From: a bacterium | Lineage (GTDB): Bacteria > Zhuqueibacterota > Zhuqueibacteria > Thermofontimicrobiales > Thermofontimicrobiaceae | Direction: 5' to 3' | DNA length: 6,162 bases | Assembly: GCA_011046315.1 (NCBI GenBank) | Contig: DSAU01000175.1 | Coordinates: 1-6,162, forward strand | Shown here: positions 1 through 5,700 of the stretch, one piece after another | Layout of the letters: each line of letters opens with the position of its first letter | Numbering within the stretch: position 1 is the first letter of the stretch | Program-made: the position numbers and the translations under genes | The notes under the pieces: generated by a model | What the model was told of the DNA's origin: nothing | What the model saw: only the letters and a program-made list of their open reading frames with translations | Databases searched by the model: none

Positions 1-146
1 CCAATAATCTCGAATTGCCTTATCACAGCGCTGGAAGTTTTCTTGTCTTGTATAAAGTGATTTAATTCCATTCCCTCTGTAAAATCCTGAATATCTTTGC
101 ATGCTATGATAATGTCTTCTAAAAACAATTTTATGTTTCTTTTCAT
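1..146 (-). CDS. hepT: HepT-like (DUF86) toxin, N-terminal 48 codons, runs off the window
   Basis: This is the start of a HepT-family (formerly DUF86) HEPN-fold protein, the RNase toxin of MntA-HepT toxin-antitoxin modules; only 48 codons plus two bases are visible. The protein begins M-K-R-N-I-K-L-F-L-E-D-I and continues with the family's typical first helices (I-x-D-F-T-E-G-M), followed by F-I-Q-D-K-K-T, an S-A-V-I-R-Q-F-E-I-I stretch and a G-x-A-type turn expected just beyond the edge. The catalytic R-X4-6-H motif and the Tyr modified by the antitoxin lie in the missing C-terminal part, so activity cannot be judged. The start codon ATG (146-144) overlaps the TGA of the upstream MntA gene in an ATGA arrangement, implying translational coupling. 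The identification rests on this N-terminal pattern together with the MNT-domain partner. Confidence 0.85.
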   Translation of the reverse strand, partial: MKRNIKLFLEDIIIACKDIQDFTEGMELNHFIQDKKTSSAVIRQFEII

Positions 147-433
147 ATAGCAACCAGATCATTATTTACATAAGATTCTATTTCTTTTCTCAAAGCTCTT
201 TCCGAAACAATATCTACTTTTGATTGTAATCTCTGTTCCAAAAAATTTCCCAAACCAGAGAGATCAATCAACGTTGCGCCTGGTAAGAATCTAACCAGAA
301 TATCAACATCGCTCCCTTCACTTTGTTCATCTCTTGAATATGAACCAAAAATTCCTTTCAATTCAGCTTTATACTGATAACGTACCTCTTGCTTTACCGA
401 TTTTAGAATTTTTAGAATATTTTTTTTTGTCAT
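143..433 (-). CDS. mntA: MntA-like antitoxin, minimal nucleotidyltransferase
   Basis: A 96-aa minimal nucleotidyltransferase (MNT domain), the antitoxin of the MntA-HepT system. In characterised members MntA transfers AMP from ATP onto a Tyr of HepT and so silences the toxin. The diagnostic G-S-X10-D-X-D motif is exact: G30-S31, then D42-V-D44, preceded by a beta strand (L25 to F29). The expected third catalytic Asp is D74 in K-V-D-I-V. All three metal-binding carboxylates are therefore present and the enzyme should be active. Length is normal for the family. The ATG at 433 is supported by a strong Shine-Dalgarno GGAGG (minus strand of 438-442) four bases upstream. The stop overlaps the hepT start by 4 nt, so the two are co-translated. 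A small hairpin lies over the leader (see 441-469). Stand-alone MNT proteins of other function are the alternative, but the adjacent DUF86 partner makes this assignment firm. Confidence 0.92.
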   Translation of the reverse strand: MTKKNILKILKSVKQEVRYQYKAELKGIFGSYSRDEQSEGSDVDILVRFLPGATLIDLSGLGNFLEQRLQSKVDIVSERALRKEIESYVNNDLVAI

Positions 434-440
434 CTTTCCT

Positions 441-469
441 CCAGAATTTAGACGATGGTCTATACCTGG
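441..469 (-). promoter_or_regulatory. Hairpin/possible operator in the mntA leader, touching its ribosome binding site
   Basis: A perfect 5-bp inverted repeat, TAGAC (449-453) and GTCTA (458-462), encloses a GATG loop. An outer 4-bp stem, CCAG (441-444) with CTGG (466-469), brackets it across a small asymmetric internal loop. In the mntA mRNA the proximal arm of the outer stem overlaps the first bases of the GGAGG Shine-Dalgarno. The dyad could be an autoregulatory operator for the toxin-antitoxin operon or an RNA structure that tempers translation. Both are inference, and arms this short can arise by chance. No confident -35/-10 pair was found in the 101-bp gap, although a GATAAT hexamer occurs on the minus strand further upstream. 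Confidence 0.3.
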
Positions 470-492
470 TGCAGGATTTTATTATCCAAAAT

Positions 493-520
493 CTAGCAAC
501 AAGCATCCAGCATCAGAAAT
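493..520. repeat. Degenerate heptamer tandem repeat
   Basis: Four consecutive 7-nt units on the plus strand read CTAGCAA, CAAGCAT, CCAGCAT and CAGAAAT, with a core close to CMAGCAT. They occupy the spacer between the acyl-CoA dehydrogenase stop and the mntA leader. From memory, degenerate GCATC-type heptamers are frequent in intergenic DNA of environmental bacteria, so this is probably a copy of a dispersed simple repeat rather than a gene-specific signal. It has no dyad symmetry and no T-tract, so it is not a terminator. Confidence 0.5.
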
Positions 521-534
521 CATTTAGCCAAATA

Positions 535-1674
535 TCATTTCAGCATACCCGCCGAAATAACAAGCCGCATTATCTCATTCGTCCCTTCATAAATCTCCGT
601 AATTTTCGCATCCCGCAAATATCTTTCCACATCAAATTCTTTTATGTAACCATAGCCACCGTGAATTTGAATGGCTTTGTTGGCGCAGAAAGAGGCGGTT
701 TCCGAAGCCTTCAGTTTTGCCATTGCAGCTTCTTTGGAATATTTCATTCCTTTATCCTTCATCAGCGACCCGCGGTAAGTCAACAGCCAGGCAGCCTCAT
801 ATTCGGTTTCCATTTCAGCCAACATCCATTGAATCGCCTGAAAATTAGCAATCGGTTGTCCAAATTGCTGCCGTTCCTTTGAATAAACAATCGAATCCTC
901 AATTGATGCTTTGGCAATGCCCAATGCCTGCGATGCGATTCCCAGCCTGCCGCCATCCAGCGTTATCATAGCGATTTTAAAGCCTTTGTTTAATTCACCC
1001 AATAAATTATCTTTGGGAATGGCACAGTCTTCAAAAATCAGTTCCGCCGTGGTTGATGCCCGAATACCCAGTTTATCTTCCAGTTTGCCGATTTTAAAAC
1101 CGGGAGTCCCTTTTTCCACAATAAATGCACTGATGCCGCGCGTCTTTTGTTCCGGCTCGGTCAGCGCAAAAATAACGGCAATTTCCGCATTAGCGCCGTT
1201 GGTAATAAAATGCTTGGTTCCATTCAACACCCATTTATCGCCGACCAATTTTGCAGTGGTTTTTAGTGAGCCGACATCAGAACCAGCGCCGGGTTCGGTG
1301 AGTGCGTGACAGCCGATCTTTTTCCCGGAACATAAATCGGGCAAATATTTTTTCTTTTGCGCCTCAGTTCCAAAGCGAAAAATCGGATCTACCACCAGCG
1401 ACGAGTGGGCAGAAACAATCACACCGGTCGATGCGCAGTACCGGGAAATCGCTTCTACCGCCAGCATGTAAGAAACAAAATCCATCCCGGCGCCGCCATA
1501 TTCCTCAGGATAAGCGATGCCCATCACGCCCAGTTCGCCCAGTTGTTGCACGATACTTTCCGGGAAAGTCTCCTCGGCCTGCATCTTTGTAGCAACAGGC
1601 CCGATTTCCTCTTTAGCAAATTTTGAGACCATGTCGCGAAGCATTTTCTGCTCATCGGTTAATAAGTAATCCAT
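535..1674 (-). CDS. Acyl-CoA dehydrogenase, short-chain (butyryl-CoA) type
   Basis: A 379-aa FAD-dependent acyl-CoA dehydrogenase, the usual full length, which introduces the alpha-beta double bond into an acyl-CoA and passes electrons to ETF in the cytoplasm. The N-terminal helical domain (about 1-115) is followed by the beta domain carrying signature 1 at residues 124-136 (A-L-T-E-P-G-A-G-S-D-V-G-S). The C-terminal helical domain has the FAD-contacting R268-x-x-F-G, signature 2 at 336-355 (starting Q-I-H-G-G-Y-G-Y) and the catalytic base E363 in Y-E-G-T-N-E. This base position is that of short- and medium-chain dehydrogenases. Isovaleryl-CoA dehydrogenase carries its Glu elsewhere, and the equivalent site here is Gly (L-D-G-G-R-L, 239-244). 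The L-G-I-A-S-Q-A-L-G-I-A stretch (244-254) also resembles SCAD. Substrate chain length is inferred. The start has AAGGAG five bases upstream (minus strand of 1680-1685). A 421-bp AT-rich region precedes it, so it probably has its own promoter, which I could not place. Confidence 0.96.
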   Translation of the reverse strand: MDYLLTDEQKMLRDMVSKFAKEEIGPVATKMQAEETFPESIVQQLGELGVMGIAYPEEYGGAGMDFVSYMLAVEAISRYCASTGVIVSAHSSLVVDPIFRFGTEAQKKKYLPDLCSGKKIGCHALTEPGAGSDVGSLKTTAKLVGDKWVLNGTKHFITNGANAEIAVIFALTEPEQKTRGISAFIVEKGTPGFKIGKLEDKLGIRASTTAELIFEDCAIPKDNLLGELNKGFKIAMITLDGGRLGIASQALGIAKASIEDSIVYSKERQQFGQPIANFQAIQWMLAEMETEYEAAWLLTYRGSLMKDKGMKYSKEAAMAKLKASETASFCANKAIQIHGGYGYIKEFDVERYLRDAKITEIYEGTNEIMRLVISAGMLK

Positions 1675-1705
1675 AGTTTCTCCTTAAGTTTTATTAATTT
1701 TAATC

Positions 1706-1744
1706 GAACGCGGATGACGCGGATTAAACGGATTTGCACGGATT
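1706..1744. repeat. CGGAT short-period repeat
   Basis: CGGAT occurs four times in a row with 9, 9 and 10-nt spacing, at 1711-1715, 1720-1724, 1729-1733 and 1739-1743. Units are linked by short variable words (GACG, TAAA, TTGCA). On the minus strand this reads as successive ATCCG words ending in ATCCGCGTTC. Its GC content is far above that of the surrounding AT-rich spacer. Related ATCCGCGTCATCCGCGT strings are, as I recall, widespread intergenic repeats in diverse bacterial genomes, so this is most likely a dispersed repeat of unknown role. It lies about 30 bp upstream of the acyl-CoA dehydrogenase start and could sit in its leader or promoter. Confidence 0.6.
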
Positions 1745-1883
1745 AAAAAAATTGATCTGAAATTTATTAAAATAACAAAGTTTTTGGGTGTAATAGAATA
1801 AATCATATTGTTAGTAGGCATAACTTACCTTGAAATAATTAGTTGAATTTATTTTGCTTTTAAAACTTAGTTTAAAGATCATT

Positions 1884-1954
1884 GGCAGAATGATTTTTTG
1901 TTAGAATAATTAACTCATTAAAAATCAATCATTCTGCCGTTTAATTATTCTGTC
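1884..1954. repeat. 71-bp palindromic element made of four 12-nt motif copies
   Basis: Two plus-strand copies of a motif near GNYAGAATNATT lie at 1884-1895 (GGCAGAATGATT) and 1900-1911 (GTTAGAATAATT). Two inverted copies follow at 1927-1938 (AATCATTCTGCC) and 1943-1954 (AATTATTCTGTC). Both pairs have the same 16-nt period. The first and third copies are exact reverse complements over 12 bp. Positions 1903-1913 and 1941-1951 are exact reverse complements over 11 bp. Folding the whole element gives nested 30-nt arms with mismatches and an 11-nt loop (1914-1924). No T-tract follows on either strand, so it is not a standard intrinsic terminator. It could be a REP- or MITE-like mobile palindrome, or a paired binding site. 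It contains no coding potential. Confidence 0.75.
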
Positions 1955-2095
1955 ATACAATATTTTTTGAAAAATTCAGGCTATATATTGTGAAATAAAA
2001 AATCTGCAAAATTACAGTTGTTTTATTTTTTTCTGGACAAAAAAATCAAATCAGAACCAGTTCAGAAGTGCGTTCAATTTCAAATTCTCGCTTTC

Positions 2096-3649
2096 TCACT
2101 TTAAAACAACAAGCTTGTTCAGTCGCTCAAATTTATCAACCTTGATTTTATAAAAGTAAATTCCTGAAGCCAAATCTTTCGCATCAAAATAAACTTTCTG
2201 CTCTCCAGCCAACATCTGTTGGTTTAACACTGTTTTTATTTTCCGCCCCAAACCATCAAAAACCGTCAGCGTAACCATTGACGGTTTGCCAAGCCTGAAA
2301 CCGATCACCGTCGTCGCGTTAAATGGATTCGGATAATTCTGATAAAGCTCAAAATCCATTGGATGATCGTGGTTCTCAATTCCGGTGGAACCTGCCGCTA
2401 CCTTCCAGACATGGACAATGCTCTTCTCGTCATCTGCCCGTCGTTCGAGAACATACAAAAAGCCTCTTTCGCGATCGAAACAACAAGCGCCAAGTAAAAT
2501 GTTTTTTTGTCGCCAATAATCGTAACCGGAATCGAAAAGGAAATCATCGATATCCAGCACGGCGTATGGCTGGGGTTCCCAGGACTGCTTGCTGCCATGT
2601 ACCACTTCTGCCAAATCCGCCGGATCATAAAATAAAATTTGCGCCCGGATGCTGTCCGCCCAGAATCCCCGCTGGTCATGCGGTGGATCGGGAATTGCCG
2701 GATAAGGCGGTTCCCAGGGCCAGACTGTGCCGTCGCTGAAACCATACCAACCATTCCCCATGCCTTTGGTACCAACAAACACAACTGCCGAATTGTCTCC
2801 GGCGGTCAACCAGCAGGCACCCGTCCATTGATCAGCCACATGGTGCAGGTACATTTTTCTCGTTTCGTCAGTGATGATTTCGGGGATGTTGGGATCATCG
2901 ACACCATAAAGCAGCAGCCGGGTGATTGATTTGAGGGTATCTCCATCAGCAGGCGGATCGCCATCCTCCCACGGCGCATACGCATAAAGCGCCGGTCCCA
3001 GTCCGCTCCAAACCCCCTCCCGGAATCTGCCACTGGCGAGATATTTCCCCGGAACATGTATATCAGCCCACTCTTTGGGGATTTCAAACAAATAATCGTT
3101 TGAGGTGTAATTGTTATAATTCCCAAAATGCCAAAGCCCGGCAGTTTGCGGGTTGTCAAGATTTAATTCACACCAGCCGTGAGAGACTTCCTGATATTGG
3201 ATGTGCTGCCCCCAACAGAAATGTAGTTTTGCCGTAGCTTGCGAACCTTGCGCCGGAAGATATGCCAAACCTGCCACCGGCAATTCCAGATAACCGAACA
3301 TGCCGCCGGTAATATCGTTAAACGGTTGTAACGTAGTCGCTGTATTCAATTCATCCAGATTTTTTTCAGTGGAAATAACTGGTAGGGGGATGTTGATTTC
3401 TGAAACATACTGCTGGTGGTCATGTCCGATGGCAAAAATAGACCCGGGATAACCATCACTGGAACCTTCTGGATCTCCAAAGGGATAATAAGTCGCTGCC
3501 TGTCCGCTGTAATACCAATCCGATCCGCCAGACCCTTCAGGCAGCCTGAAAGCGCCCCGGTACTCCAAATCATCAGGCTGGATGAGTTGTGCGGAAACGG
3601 CACCAACGAAAAGGTTACATATCAGTATGAGCAAAATTAAATTTTTCAT
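2096..3649 (-). CDS. Secreted protein of unknown function with T9SS type A sorting domain
   Basis: A 517-aa exported protein with no function I can name. Residues 1-20 form a signal peptide (M-K-N, a hydrophobic core L4-V15, cleavage likely after A-V-S-A20). A large body (about 21-422) follows, rich in Trp, Tyr, Gly and Pro. It has conserved-looking blocks such as L-E-Y-R-G-A-F-R-L-P (28-37), H-G-W-C-E-L (157-162), W-T-G-A-C-W-L-T-A-G-D (275-285), F-V-G-T-K-G (291-296), I-L-F-Y-D-P-A-D-L (338-346) and F-D-R-E-R-G-F-L-Y-V (391-400). Recurrent strand-like segments suggest a beta-propeller or other all-beta fold, which is inference. Residues 434-517 are a type A Por secretion tail: Y-Q-N-Y-P-N-P-F-N, V-F-D-G-L-G-R-K, S-G-I-Y-F-Y-K and a terminal L-K. 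This predicts export by Sec and then across the outer membrane by T9SS. The start is backed by AGGGAG (minus strand of 3658-3663) eight bases upstream. It begins 64 bp after the hydratase stop and may be co-transcribed with it. Confidence 0.88.
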   Translation of the reverse strand: MKNLILLILICNLFVGAVSAQLIQPDDLEYRGAFRLPEGSGGSDWYYSGQAATYYPFGDPEGSSDGYPGSIFAIGHDHQQYVSEINIPLPVISTEKNLDELNTATTLQPFNDITGGMFGYLELPVAGLAYLPAQGSQATAKLHFCWGQHIQYQEVSHGWCELNLDNPQTAGLWHFGNYNNYTSNDYLFEIPKEWADIHVPGKYLASGRFREGVWSGLGPALYAYAPWEDGDPPADGDTLKSITRLLLYGVDDPNIPEIITDETRKMYLHHVADQWTGACWLTAGDNSAVVFVGTKGMGNGWYGFSDGTVWPWEPPYPAIPDPPHDQRGFWADSIRAQILFYDPADLAEVVHGSKQSWEPQPYAVLDIDDFLFDSGYDYWRQKNILLGACCFDRERGFLYVLERRADDEKSIVHVWKVAAGSTGIENHDHPMDFELYQNYPNPFNATTVIGFRLGKPSMVTLTVFDGLGRKIKTVLNQQMLAGEQKVYFDAKDLASGIYFYKIKVDKFERLNKLVVLK

Positions 3650-3713
3650 CTTTTTTTCTCCCTGGCGGTCGCTGCCTGTTCGAGAGAATGCGTTGCAGAT
3701 TTTTCAACGGATT

Positions 3714-4508
3714 TCATTTTTTGGGATGCCACTTTGGCTTTCGTTTTTCTAAAAATGCCTTCATTCCCTCCTGGGCTTCTTCGGAAATTCTCATTTTAGC
3801 AATCAGCTCCGCCGTATAATCGTAGGCTGTCATTAAATCCATTTCGGGAATTTCAAGGAATAACTTTTTGCAAATGGCAATCGCGTTCGGTCCGCACACC
3901 AACAACTCCCTTGCTTTTTCCTGAGCCAGATCCAACAACTGGTCATGCTTAACCACGTAATTGATCAGATTAATTCGCAGCGCTTTTTCCGCATCAAATC
4001 GCTGCCCTGAAATAAATAACTCCTTCAGCGCTCCTTCGCCGACTTTTTTGAACAGATACGGCGAAATGCAGGATGGCACCACACCGATCCGCACTTCGGA
4101 CAAACTGAACTTTGCCTGTTCCGAAGCGATCACAATATCCGACGCGCCGACAAACCCCATGCCGCCACCAATTGCCGCTCCGTTAATGGCAGCGATGACA
4201 GGCCTGGGACAGGTATAAATCAAATAAAATACTCTAGAAATCAGCTCCGAATCCTGGAGATTTTCCTCGTAAGTGTAATTAATAATCTCCTGCATCCAGT
4301 TCAAATCCGCCCCGGCAGAAAATGACTTCCCTTCACCGGTAAAAATGACAACTCTGACATCATCACTATTTTTAATCCAACCCAAAATATCCACCAATTC
4401 ATTCAGCATGGTCTTGTTGAATGCATTATGTACTTCGGGACGGTTGAGCCAGATAGTGATAATGTGATTTTGCAATTTATATTTCAGCGTTTCGTAACTG
4501 TTTGTCAT
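3714..4508 (-). CDS. liuC: Enoyl-CoA hydratase/isomerase family, probable methylglutaconyl-CoA hydratase
   Basis: A 264-aa crotonase-superfamily enzyme of normal length. The N-terminal strand I-W-L-N-R-P-E-x-x-N-A-F (19-30) leads to the first oxyanion-hole loop S-A-G-A-D-L-N-W-M (64-72). The second is A-I-G-G-G-M-G (112-118) with G115 as the likely backbone donor. E138 in L-S-E-V-R-I-G matches the catalytic Glu164 of rat enoyl-CoA hydratase, while the Glu144 position is G118. The G-A-D-L-N-W-M block, the Gly at the first Glu site and S-E-V-R-I-G-V-V-P-x-x-I-S-P-Y resemble bacterial LiuC-type 3-methylglutaconyl-CoA hydratases of leucine breakdown. A generic enoyl-CoA hydratase or isomerase is the alternative. 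The other liu genes (isovaleryl-CoA dehydrogenase, carboxylase, lyase) are not in the window. The start has GAGGAG four bases upstream (minus strand of 4513-4518). Family assignment is secure; the LiuC label is moderate. Confidence 0.9.
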   Translation of the reverse strand: MTNSYETLKYKLQNHIITIWLNRPEVHNAFNKTMLNELVDILGWIKNSDDVRVVIFTGEGKSFSAGADLNWMQEIINYTYEENLQDSELISRVFYLIYTCPRPVIAAINGAAIGGGMGFVGASDIVIASEQAKFSLSEVRIGVVPSCISPYLFKKVGEGALKELFISGQRFDAEKALRINLINYVVKHDQLLDLAQEKARELLVCGPNAIAICKKLFLEIPEMDLMTAYDYTAELIAKMRISEEAQEGMKAFLEKRKPKWHPKK

Positions 4509-4620
4509 GTTTCTCCTCTTTAACTTAAAAGTTGAGGTGAAGGTTCAGCGCAGGAATTTTTTGGGCAACCATTCCCAACGTTATCTTTTTTACTACTCTT
4601 ACCTTTGCCCTGCTCAACGT

Positions 4621-5697
4621 TCACGCTGTTTCCCCTTCTACAATTTTTATCTCCTCCTCGGTCAGGCCGTAGAGTTTATAAACCATTTGATCGATTTGCT
4701 TTTCGTACTTGCGGACTTTGGCTTGGTTCTCGGCATTGTTTGACCAATTATCGCGGCCAACGATTTTTAAAATATCATTAAACAGGCTTTCTAATTTCCT
4801 TTGCTCTCGGTCGTTTACTTTGGACAGGGGAAGATTCTCAACCAGCTCTGCTGTGAAGTTAATGCCACCACCAATCCCCAGTACACCGAAAGCTTCTTTA
4901 ATAAAAAACGTTATCAAGCTTGAATTGAGTATGGTGAGTACACTTATGAGATCAGTATTTCCCTTACTTTTCAAAATAACAGTTGACTTTCCAGCTATAA
5001 CGTCGCCACTCATATCTAATGCACACTCGAAATGTCGCATTCCGCTAATTACAATCTTTGATACACGCATCTGGCTAAATCGTTTGGTAAAGTTCTTCTG
5101 AAAAACATCCCTATCAGCAACCGGGGTATGATATTTTTTCTTTAGATAGGTTGTTGGTTTTATCGACCACAAGAAAAAATACTTCTCGATTGTGCCGGTA
5201 TTAACAAATTTGAAGTGCTTGCGAGTGTCAAAGCGTTTTGAATCCTTGAGGTCGTATAAGATTTCCTGAAATTGGTAAGCTTCTGAAACTGTAAACGGAT
5301 TTTCGGCGTAGTAATCGTCTCCTACTTTTTTAGGGTTTTTCATTAACCTCAAAATCAAATCAAGATTCATAGATAGCAAAAACCCCCAACTATCTTTGTC
5401 CAATACATTGTGTTGTGTAACAACTTTTTTATCTACCTTGTAATCTGAGGAAAAACGGTCAACTTGTACTTCTCTATGCGAATTTACTTTGTTGACGAAT
5501 ACGATAACCGGAGAATTGCCCGCTTCGAATACTTTGACCTCGTCGCAATTACCAAGCTTGTAGACATAGGGCCGCAGTAATTCTCTCAAACCTTTCCCAT
5601 AACCAATTGCAAGCCATTTGTTTGGCGTGATGAAGACGGAATTACCTTTATTGTTTAAAAGCCTGACGCCAAGTTCCCAGAAAGGAATATACAGATC
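4621..5697 (-). pseudogene. Eco57I-like DNA methyltransferase/type IIG R-M protein, C-terminal part downstream of a stop codon
   Basis: This is the in-frame continuation of the methyltransferase after the TGA at 5698-5700. Its first 36 codons begin D-L-Y-I-P-F-W-E-L-G and include F-I-T-P-N-K-W-L-A-I-G-Y-G-K-G-L-R, the standard end of the catalytic domain in this family. No ATG or GTG start lies in these 36 codons, so they are not an independent gene. The rest is the TaqI/Eco57I-type C-terminal specificity (target recognition) region. It contains D-S-W-G-F-L-L-S-M, the F-V-N-T-G-T-I-E-K-Y segment, I-S-G-M-R, and L-N-S-S-L-I-T-F-F-I before N-L-P-L. The end is a charged helix with the family-typical Y-E-K-Q-I-D-x-M-V-Y-K-L-Y-G-L-T-E-E-E-I-x-I-V-E-G. 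No frameshift or further stop is present over 358 codons, so the lesion is recent, a read error, or tolerated. A TTG at 5589 is the only nearby alternative start and lacks a well-spaced Shine-Dalgarno. The hydratase starts 112 bp downstream. Confidence 0.8.
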
Positions 5698-5700
5698 TCA
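5698..5700 (-). other. In-frame TGA replacing a conserved Trp codon in the methyltransferase
   Basis: The minus strand reads GGC AAT TGA GAT CTG TAT, giving G-N-stop-D-L-Y, where the family has G-N-W-D-L-Y. One G-to-A transition (TGG to TGA) explains it. Frame is preserved on both sides, separated by exactly 36 codons from the TTG at 5589. All six other Trp codons in the visible gene are TGG, and each complete gene in the window stops with TGA, so reassignment of TGA to Trp is very unlikely. Confidence 0.9.

Larger units (their letters stand above)
1675..2095. other. 421-bp AT-rich intergenic region with repeats, no gene seen
   Basis: This spacer lies between the stop of the secreted-protein gene and the start of the acyl-CoA dehydrogenase gene. 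It is markedly more AT-rich than the flanking genes, and no coding frame with a plausible start is visible on either strand. It contains the acyl-CoA dehydrogenase Shine-Dalgarno (1680-1685), a CGGAT-periodic repeat (1706-1744) and a 71-bp palindromic element (1884-1954). The remaining sequence is A/T runs. A minus-strand TATGAT hexamer occurs around 1810 but lacks a partner -35 box at proper spacing. No canonical stem plus T-tract terminator for the upstream gene could be identified. Confidence 0.6.

Noticed and set aside
334..882. Plus-strand open frame opposite the acyl-CoA dehydrogenase 3' end and mntA
   Set aside because: It is antisense to two clearly identified genes, has no recognisable protein features and crosses their boundary. 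It is a shadow frame, as are the plus-strand frames over 911-1626, 2323-2929, 3416-3640, 3961-4218 and 4507-5101.
1800..1830. Minus-strand TATGAT as a -10 box for the acyl-CoA dehydrogenase gene
   Set aside because: No acceptable -35 hexamer lies 16-18 nt upstream. In such AT-rich DNA a lone -10 match is expected by chance.
2052..2067. GAACCAGTTC near-palindrome downstream of the secreted-protein gene as a terminator
   Set aside because: A T-rich stretch follows on the minus strand, but the stem is 3-4 bp with a 2-4 nt loop, too weak to call.
2398..3606. Overlapping minus-strand frames inside the secreted-protein gene
   Set aside because: They are alternative frames of a gene with a convincing signal peptide, T9SS tail and Shine-Dalgarno. 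Their translations show no domain features.
3615..3649. Lipoprotein signal for the secreted protein (Cys at residue 11)
   Set aside because: The residues before the Cys are L-I-L-I, with Ile where a lipobox needs Gly, Ala or Ser. The A-V-S-A cleavage site at residue 20 fits signal peptidase I.
4561..4578. TTGGG/CCCAA hairpin between the R-M gene and the hydratase as a terminator
   Set aside because: The stem is only 5 bp, and on the minus-strand transcript it is followed by an A-tract rather than a U-tract. It is not convincing.
4621..5589. Separate 322-codon gene starting at TTG 5589
   Set aside because: The frame continues upstream for 36 more codons of family-typical methyltransferase sequence up to the TGA. 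The TTG has only a badly spaced GGGAAAGG next to it, so this is the downstream part of a broken gene.
5698..5700. TGA read as Trp (alternative genetic code)
   Set aside because: All complete genes in the window use TGA as their stop, and the six other Trp codons in the methyltransferase are TGG. A single point mutation or sequencing error is simpler.
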